From Pantoea piersonii (GTDB lineage: Bacteria; Pseudomonadota; Gammaproteobacteria; Enterobacterales; Enterobacteriaceae): a DNA stretch of 64,000 nt. Within the stretch, counting starts at the first letter, position 1; every line of letters begins with the position of its first letter. Below the pieces are notes generated by a model that saw nothing but the letters and a program-made list of their open reading frames with translations, was not told the origin of the DNA and did not search any database. Positions 29,633-38,597 of this stretch are shown here, one piece after another. The DNA is taken from NCBI RefSeq assembly GCF_003612015.1, contig NZ_RARB01000005.1:124001-188000 (forward strand). The letters run 5' to 3'. The position numbers and the translations under genes are program-made.

Positions 29633-30946
29633 ATGGAAAAAACTATCTCCTCCCGCAATTTGCCACTGTTAAAAAATGGTGCTCCGGTTGTTTCGCGTTT
29701 ACGCTGGGGTATTATTTTAATTTTGCTAATGGCGGCGATAATAAATTATCTCGATCGTGCCAATTTAAGTATTGCTAACACCACTATCGCTAAAGAATTT
29801 GGTTTCAGCCAGACGGAAATGGGCCTGTTGCTTTCGGCCTTTCTGTGGCCTTATGCGCTGGCAAATTTACCTGCGGGCTGGCTGGTTGACCGTTTTGGCC
29901 CTAAAAAAATGTTTTCATATGGCGTAGGCCTGTGGTCAACGTTTACGGTGCTGGCAGGATTCGTTAATGGTTATTCAATTTTTTATGCCCTACGTGTGCT
30001 ACTGGGCATCTCTGAATCACCGTTTTTTACTTCTGGCATCAAAATCACTCACCGCTGGTTCTCTGACAAAGAGCGCGCGCTTCCGACCTCCATTATCAAT
30101 ACTGGCTCACAGATTGCTAACGCAGTTGCGCCGCCGATTCTGACGATTCTGCTATTAACACTCGGCTGGCGTGGCATGTTTATCGCTATTGGTTTGGCTG
30201 GCATACCGCTGCTGCTGGTGTGGTTAAAGTTCTACCGCAACCCGACAGAGCACGAAGAAAAAGAGATTCATGCTAATTCACAGTTGCAGCAGCAGTCGGT
30301 GCCCGATGGTAATGGCAACAACAAGGCGAGCTGGGGAGCACTGTTCAGGCATAAAACGACGTGGTTTATGGTGATTGGCAACTTTTCCATTATGTTCACC
30401 ATCTGGGTTTACCTGACATGGCTGCCGGGCTACCTTGAAAAATCACTAGGTTTTAGCCTGAAACAAACTGGCTGGTTGGCGGCCATTCCTTTCTTTGCAG
30501 GAATTTTGGGGGTGCTGTGCGGCGGGACTATCTCTGACCGTTTTATCCGTCGCGGTGTGAAGACCATTACCGCGCGGAAGGTTCCGATCGTGGCTGGTGC
30601 AGCGCTGGCTGCCTGTTTTGTAGCTCCCATTCCGTTTGTGCACAGCACTACGTTGAGTATCGTGCTGTTGTCGATTGGCTACTTCTTCTCTCAGCTGCCA
30701 CAGGGTGTAATCTGGACGCTGGCTTCAGACGTTGCGCCTAAAGAGCAGGTGGCTTCGTTGGGCGCGATTCAAAACTTTGGTGGCTTCCTGGGTGCGGCCT
30801 GCGCACCGATCGTGACTGGAATTATCCTTGATGCAACAGGACAGTTTACCAACGTCTTCTTTCTCGGTGCCAGCTTGCTGATGCTGGGCGCGTTGAGCTA
30901 TGGGTTATTTGTGAAAAATCCAATCGTGGTGTCAATACCGGAGTAA
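29633..30946 (+). CDS. MFS permease, anion:cation symporter (ExuT/GudP-like) family
   Basis: 437 residues, about twelve transmembrane segments with a central cytoplasmic loop around residues 205-235. Signatures are INYLDRANLSIA, FLWPYALANLPAGWLVDRFGPKK and ITHRWFSDKERALPTSIINTG. Family substrates are hexuronates, galactonate, glucarate and other sugar acids. This supports a sugar-acid or keto-deoxy-acid substrate for the cluster. A strong terminator follows. Confidence 0.92.
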   Translation: MEKTISSRNLPLLKNGAPVVSRLRWGIILILLMAAIINYLDRANLSIANTTIAKEFGFSQTEMGLLLSAFLWPYALANLPAGWLVDRFGPKKMFSYGVGLWSTFTVLAGFVNGYSIFYALRVLLGISESPFFTSGIKITHRWFSDKERALPTSIINTGSQIANAVAPPILTILLLTLGWRGMFIAIGLAGIPLLLVWLKFYRNPTEHEEKEIHANSQLQQQSVPDGNGNNKASWGALFRHKTTWFMVIGNFSIMFTIWVYLTWLPGYLEKSLGFSLKQTGWLAAIPFFAGILGVLCGGTISDRFIRRGVKTITARKVPIVAGAALAACFVAPIPFVHSTTLSIVLLSIGYFFSQLPQGVIWTLASDVAPKEQVASLGAIQNFGGFLGAACAPIVTGIILDATGQFTNVFFLGASLLMLGALSYGLFVKNPIVVSIPE

Positions 30947-30983
30947 TTCCAGCAGAACCCGAACGAGTGAGAACGTGTAACTG

Positions 30984-31007
30984 AAGCCCGCTGCGCGCGG
31001 GCTTTTA
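30984..31007 (+). terminator. Rho-independent terminator of the aldolase/permease cluster
   Basis: AAGCCCGC and GCGGGCTT pair perfectly around TGCGC and are followed by TTAT; 38 bases after the permease stop. Confidence 0.8.
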
Positions 31008-31103
31008 TGTTCCTGCGGTGTGTGGTTGAACCTAAGGCATGCCTTATTCGAGAAGGTATAGGTCACTGAGTTCCAGAGCAACTATCACAAAACAGTGCGC
31101 TAG

Positions 31104-31127
31104 TATCCGCTTTGAGCGAAGCGCGGG
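31104..31127. repeat. Interspersed TCCGCT/AGCGGA palindrome
   Basis: TCCGCTT and AAGCGCGG arms around GAGCG; degenerate copy in the 333-base gap 30947-31279, which otherwise holds only the terminator. Confidence 0.4.
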
Positions 31128-31279
31128 CCTGAATCTTTTATAAATTAAAATGAATATGCTCAAGATCGGTCATTAAACTCACTCATTTAAGATGTCATTT
31201 CAGCTGTTTCTGTGTGATTACGCTTGATGCAGTCATATAACGTCTTTTTTTGGCAATTACTGTGAGGGTAATCCCTCCT

Positions 31280-31840
31280 TTAAATCGGGATACCCGTTTT
31301 TAGATCGAGCTTAAAAGATTCCCAGCCTCCTGGCGGATCCCACTCTCCTAAGCCAAACACTGTATCATTCTCTATTGATGTAATGATCACGCCATCAATG
31401 GCACACTGACTGGATTTCCAGAGAATGCCCGCATGAATATCAATCAAAAAAACGTGACAATAAGTGGCGACCAGAACCCGCTCATTCAGCCTGTCAGAAT
31501 GGATGTCGGGAACTGAATAAATATGGCCAACGTAATCACCCAGTGGATGGCTTCTGAACGAGTGTGTGGTTATGTCAAAAAAATAAAAATGGTCGCCACA
31601 AATGATTGCAACGTGGGTTTCATTCAGAAGAAAATCAGAGAAGGCGCTGGAAATCAGCCATCCATCCTTATCTGCACGTATATATAGCTGTAAAATCAGA
31701 ACGGGCTCAGTGCTCTTACTAATTAGCAGTTGCCTATCCTTTTCTCCATTAGGGCCAAAAGGATTGATGTCGATGATAGAAATACCTTCCGTTTCATCAT
31801 CGGGCGTAGGCTGTTCAAGATAGGTCGCTTGTAATGTCAT
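31280..31840 (-). CDS. Hypothetical protein, beta-rich
   Basis: 186 residues, no family recognised. It is acidic, without signal peptide, and rich in short hydrophobic strands (VAIICGDHFYFFDITTHSF, VLVATYCHVFLIDIHAGI), resembling two or three blades of a beta-propeller-like protein. Its C-terminal GEWDPPGGWESFKLDLKTG is reminiscent of solitary proteins found in toxin-immunity regions, but no toxin is adjacent. It stands alone between two repeat copies. Confidence 0.65.
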   Translation of the reverse strand: MTLQATYLEQPTPDDETEGISIIDINPFGPNGEKDRQLLISKSTEPVLILQLYIRADKDGWLISSAFSDFLLNETHVAIICGDHFYFFDITTHSFRSHPLGDYVGHIYSVPDIHSDRLNERVLVATYCHVFLIDIHAGILWKSSQCAIDGVIITSIENDTVFGLGEWDPPGGWESFKLDLKTGIPI

Positions 31841-31962
31841 TGAGCATCCAGGTTGTGAACAGGAAAAGACTCATACTACTTTACAAGCTGATGTCACGAC
31901 AGCCCGTATATTGCTATTTTGCGCTGACCAACCCCCGCAGATTAATACATTCCGATGTTAGC

Positions 31963-31992
31963 AATGCCCGCTCATGACACAAAGCGGACATT
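31963..31992. repeat. Interspersed TCCGCT/AGCGGA palindrome
   Basis: Arms AATGCCCGCT and AGCGGACATT match at nine of ten pairs around CATGACACAA. Confidence 0.55.
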
Positions 31993-32139
31993 AGCAATAG
32001 CATCCTGTAATTCTTGCAAAGCATCCCGGCAGACAGGATTCTGATATGAACGCTGGAAAGCTTCATCGTAATGCTTTCCAGCCAGTGTCTGACTGTCTAA
32101 TGTATTGAAACGAATCACTGACAGGGAATGGAGAGACTA

Positions 32140-32682
32140 ATGTACTGGGAGTCAGAAAGGCTGCTTTACAGACCCGTAATAATGTCCGACCTGGAGGCGC
32201 TGTTTCGCATTTACGGCGATGCCAGAACGCACGCGTTTAACCCCAGAGGACCACATCAGGACATCGAGCATAGCCGCAGCGTAATCATTCAGCGAACCGC
32301 AGACCGTGAACGTTATGGTTTTGATGACTGGGCTGTCTCTGAAAAGACGGAGCCAGAAAGAATCATTGGCTTTGGAGGTGTGTTTGTCAGCCAGTTTAAT
32401 GGTCGGCAAACCAATAATCTGGGATACCGGTTTGAACCGGCATCATGGGGGAAAGGTTATGCGACCGAACTCTCCTGCCGCGCTTTGATGTATGGATTTG
32501 ACGAGCTAAAACTGCCTGAAATTGTTGGCGTTACACGCGAAAATCATTTTGCCTCTCGCCGTGTTCTTGAAAAAGCAGGTTTGTTGTTTACTCAAAGAGT
32601 AGACGATCCGAAGGACCCACCGGCTAACCTGATGTTCACTCTGACTATCGAACAATGGAAGGCTTCAAAACGACAGGCTTGA
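32140..32682 (+). CDS. GNAT-family N-acetyltransferase (RimJ/RimL type)
   Basis: 180 residues from the ATG behind GGAGAGACTA; an ATG at 32128 is only one base from its AGGG and is less likely. The RimJ/RimL fold is shown by the N-terminal ESERLLYRPVIMSDLEALFR, LGYRFEPASWGKGYATELSC with the acetyl-CoA loop, and TRENHFASRRVLEKAGLLF. Substrate unknown. Confidence 0.87.
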   Translation: MYWESERLLYRPVIMSDLEALFRIYGDARTHAFNPRGPHQDIEHSRSVIIQRTADRERYGFDDWAVSEKTEPERIIGFGGVFVSQFNGRQTNNLGYRFEPASWGKGYATELSCRALMYGFDELKLPEIVGVTRENHFASRRVLEKAGLLFTQRVDDPKDPPANLMFTLTIEQWKASKRQA

Positions 32683-32829
32683 GACATGGTTATGTTTTTT
32701 TTCAACATAATCATATACCCATGTTTTAATGCAGCTCACCTGAAAGCAGTTAGCAGTAAATTTATAAAAGCAAAATTGCAAATGAAGCCGTTAAGCGAAA
32801 ACAATGTTTGAATAGTGAGCGGAGAGACC

Positions 32830-33171
32830 ATGGGCGTAGAATTTCATATAACACGAGCTGATTTTTGGGTTGAAAATGACGACGCCCAAATAACCCCTGA
32901 AGAGTGGCTTTCCGTCATCGATAGCGATGGCGAATTAACGAGGGATCTTAAAAACGGCGATTACCATGCTTTGTGGTCAGGGCCTTCATCGCATGATGAG
33001 TCATGGCTGGACTGGAGCTAAGGCAATATTTACACCAAATGGCCAGACACACAGCTTTACAGAAAGATGTTAGATATCGCCGCGTGCCTCAACGCCCGTG
33101 TAATGGATGACGATGGTAATATTTACAGCACCCCATCTGACTGGGAATATGACCCTTCTTCTACTCTTTAA
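32830..33171 (+). pseudogene. Hypothetical gene interrupted by an in-frame TAA
   Basis: Translation from the ATG behind GCGGAGAGACC gives 63 residues (MGVEFHITRADFWVENDDAQ ... HDESWLDWS), then TAA at 33019-33021. The same frame continues as 49 further codons of convincing protein (GNIYTKWPDTQLYRKMLDIA ... DDDGNIYSTPSDWEYDPSS), ending TAA 33169-33171. The join reads like one family protein of about 113 residues, so a single base change (such as GAA or CAA to TAA) is the simplest explanation. Function unknown; such solitary cytosolic proteins often sit near toxin-immunity genes. Confidence 0.75.
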
Positions 33172-33200
33172 CGTCCGCTTCTGGCTTATAGCAGACATTA
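33171..33200. repeat. Interspersed palindrome, copy abutting the broken gene
   Basis: CGTCCGCTTCTGGC then TAGCAGACATT. It begins at the last base of the broken gene's original stop codon and is close to the copy at 22571-22600. Confidence 0.5.
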
Positions 33201-33204
33201 TCAT

Positions 33205-33638
33205 CAATATACTGGTAGCCCCTTCCGGCTCCCCGGCGTCGCCGGGGCGTCAGTCCTGGTGCGCTAACCTGCAGGTCTATAAGCTCCGCCGGAAGTTCCG
33301 GGCCTTCCGGCTGAGGTCTGCTGGCAACGGCAACTACCCCAGCAGCCGACTGGTACCAGCGCGTTTACTGGTCACAAAAGGCGTGGCCGCTGAGAACCGG
33401 CTTATCACCGTGATGTGCCGTTCCGGGGCCTTGCCTTGTTCATCCTCGCGTTCTGTTCGCTTCCCGTGCAGAAACCTGACACCCGGGCGTATTCATGCAA
33501 GGGGCTCGCGCTAAACGGCGGCGCCCGGCCCCTGCGGGCTTGCCGTCTCCCCCGGCGTCAGCCGGTTGCCCGTGCTGCACTCAGGGCAATGAACCCGCAG
33601 GAAAGGTTATTCAATGAGTTCCCGTTCTTCTTCGACAT
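33205..33638. mobile_element. GC-rich non-coding block, probable island or plasmid remnant
   Basis: Clearly richer in G+C than both neighbours, with no supportable gene. It has a perfect palindrome CCCCGGCG-T-CGCCGGGG at 33231-33247 and clustered CCGGAAG/CCTTCCGG motifs. From memory, similar tracts lie upstream of antirestriction or DUF932 genes on enterobacterial plasmids and CP4-like islands; this is not verified. No integrase, transposase or target duplication is visible. Confidence 0.35.
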
Positions 33639-33664
33639 AAAAAAACCGGCGCGTATGCACCGGT
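33639..33664 (-). terminator. Rho-independent terminator of rclA
   Basis: Read leftwards, ACCGGTGC pairs with GCGCCGGT (one G-U) around ATAC and is followed by seven Ts. It lies 18 bases after the rclA stop. Confidence 0.85.
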
Positions 33665-33681
33665 CATAATCTTGCAGACAT

Positions 33682-35013
33682 TTATACCTGTTTCACCAGC
33701 GCGAACAGATCGTTAAGCGATTCACTCATCGTGGGATGGGTGAATATCTGGTCTCTCAGGACAGTATACGGCAGGCCCGCATCCATGACGGTTTTCACAA
33801 TATTGATCACTTCATGGGAATCTGTTGCCAGAAGTGCCACGCCCAAGATTTTCTGGCTGTCATTGTCTACAAGCGCCTTAAGTACGCCCCGCGTATCGTT
33901 GATGACACGTGCGCGCGGAATGGCCGCAACCGGCAATGAGATCATCTGGAAATTTTTGCCCTGTTCACGCGCATGCGCTTCCGTTAAACCGATGCGCGAG
34001 AGCGTAGGCGTCATGAATACTGAATAAGGTATATTGACGCGATCGTCTGTGGTGCGGGTGCCTTTACCCAGCAACTGGTCATACACGATGCGGAAATCAT
34101 CGAGCGAAATGTAGGTAAACTGTGGCCCGCCGGTAACGTCCCCCAGTGCCCATATATGGTCCACGGAGGTTTTCAGGTATTTATCGACCTGGATGGCACC
34201 GCGTCCGTCCGTTGCCACACCGGCATTTTCCAGTTTTAGCGTTTGCGTCGCCGGGCGGCGTCCGGTTGCCACCAGCAGCATGTCAACCTGACGCTCACCT
34301 TGAAGGGTGTGGAGCGTGACGCTGTCGTTGTCGCTGGTAACGGACTGCACCGACGTGTTCAGCTCAACTTTAACGCCCTGATCCTGCAAAATTGTTTTTA
34401 TTACCGCGCTGATGTCGGCGTCTTCACGCGCCAGAAATTGCGATGACGTTTCAAATAAGGAGACCTCACTGCCGAAGCTGGCAAACATAGAGGCAAACTC
34501 GACGCCAATATAGCCGCCGCCAAGTATGCCCAGCCGTTTTGGCAGACTGGATATATTCAGGATGCCGGTGCTGTCGACAATACGTGGCCCAGCTTTCAGG
34601 CCGACAATCTGCGGAAAAATGGCTTCAGCGCCGGTATTAATGAAAATGCGGTCAGCGCTGAGCCTGCTGATCCCCTGATCAGACGTGATTTTAAGCGTAT
34701 GCGCGTCAATGAATTCCGCATGACCAGCAATCACCTCAACCTGCTCCAGGTTCGCCAGATTGAGATAGTTTTTTTCACGCAAAAACGCCACGACTGAGGC
34801 TTTGCGCTGCATCGCCTCACTGAAACTGGCAGCAGTTTGCGCATCGTGTACCAGTGCCTTGGTAGGAATACAGCCGATGTTAATGCAGGTGCCGCCGTAC
34901 ATCTCTTTTGATTTTTCAATTATTGCCACGCGCCAGCCGGCACGCCCCAGGGCGGCTGCCAGCGTTTTGCCTGCTTTACCAAATCCGATAATCGCTGCCT
35001 GATAATGGTTCAT
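33682..35013 (-). CDS. rclA: RclA, reactive-chlorine-resistance flavoprotein (pyridine nucleotide-disulfide oxidoreductase)
   Basis: 443 residues matching E. coli RclA nearly end to end. FAD site GFGKAGKTLA; redox pair in GGTCINIGCIPTKALVHD; NADH site GGGYIGVEFASMF; ALGDVTGGPQFTYISLDD; C-terminal interface IFTHPTMSESLNDLF. RclA is a Cu(II) reductase that protects cells from hypochlorous acid. The gene is divergent from its activator rclR; rclB and rclC are not nearby. Confidence 0.95.
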   Translation of the reverse strand: MNHYQAAIIGFGKAGKTLAAALGRAGWRVAIIEKSKEMYGGTCINIGCIPTKALVHDAQTAASFSEAMQRKASVVAFLREKNYLNLANLEQVEVIAGHAEFIDAHTLKITSDQGISRLSADRIFINTGAEAIFPQIVGLKAGPRIVDSTGILNISSLPKRLGILGGGYIGVEFASMFASFGSEVSLFETSSQFLAREDADISAVIKTILQDQGVKVELNTSVQSVTSDNDSVTLHTLQGERQVDMLLVATGRRPATQTLKLENAGVATDGRGAIQVDKYLKTSVDHIWALGDVTGGPQFTYISLDDFRIVYDQLLGKGTRTTDDRVNIPYSVFMTPTLSRIGLTEAHAREQGKNFQMISLPVAAIPRARVINDTRGVLKALVDNDSQKILGVALLATDSHEVINIVKTVMDAGLPYTVLRDQIFTHPTMSESLNDLFALVKQV

Positions 35014-35158
35014 GATGTTCTCCGCAGTAAAAGGCTGTAAAAATAGTCAACATCATCAGCTTACGATTTGCAGTGACACGCTTTTACGCCGTAACGCTGG
35101 CATTTTTGTCTTTGCGTCTGAATCAACGGAAGTGAGAAATGAAAAACAGAGGGCGAGT

Positions 35159-36052
35159 ATGGATCCACTGAGTCATCTGCTGTTAATGCATAACCCACAG
35201 GGCAGTATCGACAAGAACTGTGTGCTGAGCGGTGAGTGGCAGTTGCCGCACCGGCCGGGCCATCTCTGCTCGGTGCGCTGGCATACGGTGGTCGGCGGTC
35301 CGGTAATGCTGGATATGCCGGGCACAACCGGAGTCAGGCTCTCCTCAGGTAGCGTGGTATTTCTGCCGCAGAATGCCGCGCACCGTATTTACCAGCTGCA
35401 TGCGCAGCCAACGCAGTTGGTATGCGGGCTGTTGCAGTTACCCGCCTCGGCACATGCTTTCCTCACCGCACTGCCAGAAGTACTGACGCTGGCACCGGCG
35501 GCAGAAAGCATGGAAGCACGCTGGCTGGCCGCCGCTCTGCCTTTACTTACGCAAAGTGACGCTATCAGTGCGCCGGGAGACGGGGCATTACGCAGTCATC
35601 AAATCAGCGCGATGTTTACCCTTGCCCTCCGCAACGGCTTATCGGAGACATTGCAGAATAAAAGCCTGCTGACCCTGGCGCTACATCCACGGATCGGTAC
35701 GCTGATCGCGCAGCTATGTGCGGCGCCTGAAAAGGCCTGGACCGTGACAGAAATGGCACAGCATGTCTTTATGTCGCGAGCCTCTTTCGCGCAACTGTTC
35801 CGTCAGCTGAGCGCAACCACACCCCTTGCCGTACTGATCTCTATTCGTTTACAGCTGGCCGCGCAACAGCTGGTTCGTGATCCCGCGCCGGTAATCAATA
35901 TTGCCCTGGCCGTAGGCTATGCCAGTGAATCATCGTTTCATAAAGCCTTTGTCCGAGAATTTGATTGCACTCCAGGCGAGTATCGCCGACGAGCAGAAAA
36001 GCTGGCGAAGGCAGATCCGGACCGCATTACAGGTTCCGAGCCTGCCAGCTAA
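35159..36052 (+). CDS. rclR: RclR, AraC-family HOCl-sensing activator
   Basis: 297 residues from the ATG behind GAGGGCGAGT; longer upstream frames lie in the rclA-rclR gap. The N-terminal half matches RclR (DKNCVLSGEWQLPHRPG, VVFLPQNAAHRI, VCGLLQL); E. coli RclR senses HOCl through cysteines, and C21 and the VCG cysteine are kept here. The C-terminal AraC domain ends VGYASESSFHKAFVREFDCT. It is divergent from rclA with about 145 bases between, the site of its expected operator. Confidence 0.93.
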   Translation: MDPLSHLLLMHNPQGSIDKNCVLSGEWQLPHRPGHLCSVRWHTVVGGPVMLDMPGTTGVRLSSGSVVFLPQNAAHRIYQLHAQPTQLVCGLLQLPASAHAFLTALPEVLTLAPAAESMEARWLAAALPLLTQSDAISAPGDGALRSHQISAMFTLALRNGLSETLQNKSLLTLALHPRIGTLIAQLCAAPEKAWTVTEMAQHVFMSRASFAQLFRQLSATTPLAVLISIRLQLAAQQLVRDPAPVINIALAVGYASESSFHKAFVREFDCTPGEYRRRAEKLAKADPDRITGSEPAS

Positions 36053-36189
36053 GGTCTGGTGGCTAAAACGATCAACCAGAGCAGCGGGCTTAAACCTTGG
36101 CCTTCACTGCGAAGAGATACGGTCGTGGCCGCTTCGATAACGGCAGGCCGAATGTGTGCATTTCCTGTCATATCTGTGGCCATCTCTCA

Positions 36190-37092
36190 TCAACGATCTT
36201 GCAGACGGATATGCAGGAAATCTATGAATGCGCGCACTTTTTCGGGTACATGCCGTGTATTGGGATAGAGCGCGTAGATTCCCTGGCGGGGAAAATGATG
36301 CTTTGGAAGCAGCTGAATTAAATCACCTTTGGCCAACTCATCTTTTATTAGCCAGGCGGGCAAGATTGCAACTCCCGCTCCCTCCAGGGCAAAAGCCAGT
36401 AATGAAGATGCGCTGTCGGCCATGATCGTGGGGGGATTCAGAGCGCTAAAAAATACATTTTCTCCCTCTGGAGTTGTTACCTGCCAGCTTAATGGGGTGG
36501 ATAAACGGCTGTGCGCAATCCATTTCGCCTCGGCAAGCTGTGCCAGATCCCTTACAGACTGCGCACCTAAAGTTTTCAGATAGTCAGGCGAAGCAACCGG
36601 CAGAATATCAAACCGATCGATGAGCCGAGCGTGGTGACTAGAATCGGCAAGATGGCCAAGTCGAATAGCCACATCAAAACGTCCAGATATGAGATCGTCG
36701 TTTTTAGAGGATGAAACATGTTGTATGCGCAATTGCGGATGCCTGGCACTAAAGGCTGCCAGCGCCGGGACAATAAAGCGAACGCCATATTCCGGTGTTG
36801 TAGTAATTCTGAGTGAACCGCTTAATCCTGAGTGTTCGCTACGAACGTCTTCCAGAACACGCTCCGCGTCCTGAAGCAGTCGCAGACAGTGATGGTAAAA
36901 TCTCTCGCCGCTGTCAGTAGTTGAAACACGTCTGGTGCTTCGGGTCAGTAATGAGACGCCCAACTCCTCCTCAAGCGATTTAACGTTAGAGCTAACCACC
37001 GCTTTAGTCAGCCCCAGTGTCTGAGCCGCGCCGGTGAAACTCCCTACCGCAACCACCGCAACAAAGATCTCCACGCGCTGCATGTTGATCAT
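36190..37092 (-). CDS. LysR-family regulator
   Basis: 300 residues from the ATG behind AAAAGGAGTGAAGA. HTH region: FVAVVAVGSFTGAAQTLGLT, SLEEELGVSLLTRSTRRVST. The effector domain spans residues about 90-295. Divergent from an MFS efflux gene with a perfect 19-base palindrome between, so it most likely controls that transporter and itself. Confidence 0.92.
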   Translation of the reverse strand: MINMQRVEIFVAVVAVGSFTGAAQTLGLTKAVVSSNVKSLEEELGVSLLTRSTRRVSTTDSGERFYHHCLRLLQDAERVLEDVRSEHSGLSGSLRITTTPEYGVRFIVPALAAFSARHPQLRIQHVSSSKNDDLISGRFDVAIRLGHLADSSHHARLIDRFDILPVASPDYLKTLGAQSVRDLAQLAEAKWIAHSRLSTPLSWQVTTPEGENVFFSALNPPTIMADSASSLLAFALEGAGVAILPAWLIKDELAKGDLIQLLPKHHFPRQGIYALYPNTRHVPEKVRAFIDFLHIRLQDR

Positions 37093-37117
37093 TCTTCACT
37101 CCTTTTAACGTGGCGAT

Positions 37118-37136
37118 TGTCAAAAAATTTTTGACA
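37118..37136. promoter_or_regulatory. Perfect palindrome overlapping a -35 TTGACA
   Basis: TGTCAAAAA-A-TTTTTGACA: nine perfect pairs. The right end supplies TTGACA (37131-37136), a consensus -35 reading toward the MFS gene, with AT-rich sequence 17 bases on. It fits the T-N11-A pattern of LysR sites and would block or position RNA polymerase directly. Confidence 0.65.
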
Positions 37137-37217
37137 GTGTAACAACCTGAGTGAATTTATCCTGATCCACGCTGCCCCTATACTGCGCGTCGAGTGAGGT
37201 CATTACCGGGAATAAAA

Positions 37218-38597
37218 ATGAATTATCGTATGCGAGTTGCTAGCGTCTATTTGCTGGGATTCTTTATTGATTTGGTCAATATGTTTATCGCCAACGTCGC
37301 TTATCCTGAAATCTCGCGACGTTTTGATGCCTCTGTTAGCCAACTGGCATGGATAAGTAATGGCTATATATTAGGGCTGACAATTGTCATTCCTCTCAGT
37401 AGCTGGCTGATCAGGCGTGCTGGCGCTAAACGTATTTTCATTTTCACTCTGCTGATTTTCATTTTTGCCACCTGCGGGGTAGGGGCATCATCATCTGTTT
37501 CACAACTTATCACCTGGCGGTGGATACAGGGCATCGGTGGCGGCTTATTGATTCCTGTCGGTCAGACAATGACCTATGCACTCTATCAAAGTCATGAGCG
37601 CGCAAAACTCTCTTCTGTTGTAATGCTGATTGCCCTGCTGGCCCCGGCTTTGTCGCCGGCAATGGGTGGCGTACTGGTTGACAGTTTTAGCTGGCGCTGG
37701 GTATTCCTGACAAGCCTGCCGCTGGCCGTTCTCGCCCTGGTGCTGGCCAGCCTCTGGCTTAAGGCTGATATGCGGGCCGAATCGCCTGAGCGGTTAGATC
37801 TACTGGGACTAACGAGTGGCTGCGCAGCATTGATTCTGATACTACTGGGGCTGACATATCTGGGTGAACCTCACCACCTTAATCAGGGCGCCCTGATGCT
37901 ATTAATCGGCATTTTTGGCCTGACGGGGTACATATGGAATGCTCTTAAACAGAGCAGGCCACTGCTTAACCTGCGTCTGGTTAAAGAGCCGCTTCTGCAT
38001 ACGGCGATGCTGATTTATCAGTTTGTACCGGGGATATTTACCGGTGTGAGTATGCTTACCATGCTTTACCTGCAAAACCTGCTTGGAATGCGGGCCAGTT
38101 TTGTCGGCGCATTGATGCTGCCATGGTCGCTGGCTGCTTTTGCAGCAATTAGTTTGACAGGAAAGAAGTTCAACATCTGGGGGCCACGCCCACTATTTAT
38201 AGCGGGTTGTGTGATTCAGGCTTCTGGCATTGGAGTGCTGTCCCTGACTGGCCGCACTGCGGATGCGATAGTTTGTGTGCTTGCGTTCGCCCTGATGGGG
38301 TTTGGTAGCAGCTTATGTAGCAGCACTGCGCAAAGCTCTGCCTTCCTCCAGATACCCGCCAGTGAACTCGTTGATGCCAGCGCGCTGTGGAACATTAATC
38401 GCCAGCTGAGTTTCTGTCTGGGCGTTACGCTGATCAATCTTTTGTTTAATCTGATTGCCAATACCGGATTGCCCCCCCTACAGGCCTATCACCTTTGCTT
38501 TGTGTTAGCAGCATGCAGCGCCGTCATTCCTGTGCTGTGCTGTTTTCGCATCGCTAATCAGAGCATTTTATTAACTGTTAATCAGGAGCAGAAATGA
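37218..38597 (+). CDS. MFS multidrug-type transporter (14-TM DHA2 / EmrB-QacA family)
   Basis: 459 residues from the ATG behind GGGAATAAA. Motifs: D at FFIDLVNMFIANVAYPEI, WISNGYILGLTIVIPLSSWL and motif C-like ALLAPALSPAMGGVLVDSFS. About fourteen membrane segments. Such pumps export drugs, dyes or host phenolics by proton antiport. Its stop overlaps the start of a small NTF2-like gene. LysR control suggests induction by a specific small molecule. Confidence 0.9.
   Translation: MNYRMRVASVYLLGFFIDLVNMFIANVAYPEISRRFDASVSQLAWISNGYILGLTIVIPLSSWLIRRAGAKRIFIFTLLIFIFATCGVGASSSVSQLITWRWIQGIGGGLLIPVGQTMTYALYQSHERAKLSSVVMLIALLAPALSPAMGGVLVDSFSWRWVFLTSLPLAVLALVLASLWLKADMRAESPERLDLLGLTSGCAALILILLGLTYLGEPHHLNQGALMLLIGIFGLTGYIWNALKQSRPLLNLRLVKEPLLHTAMLIYQFVPGIFTGVSMLTMLYLQNLLGMRASFVGALMLPWSLAAFAAISLTGKKFNIWGPRPLFIAGCVIQASGIGVLSLTGRTADAIVCVLAFALMGFGSSLCSSTAQSSAFLQIPASELVDASALWNINRQLSFCLGVTLINLLFNLIANTGLPPLQAYHLCFVLAACSAVIPVLCCFRIANQSILLTVNQEQK

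Noticed and set aside
33107..33669. Overlapping frames in the GC-rich block
   Set aside because: High-GC DNA lowers stop frequency; the frames are Arg/Pro/Ala-rich and lack starts with ribosome sites.
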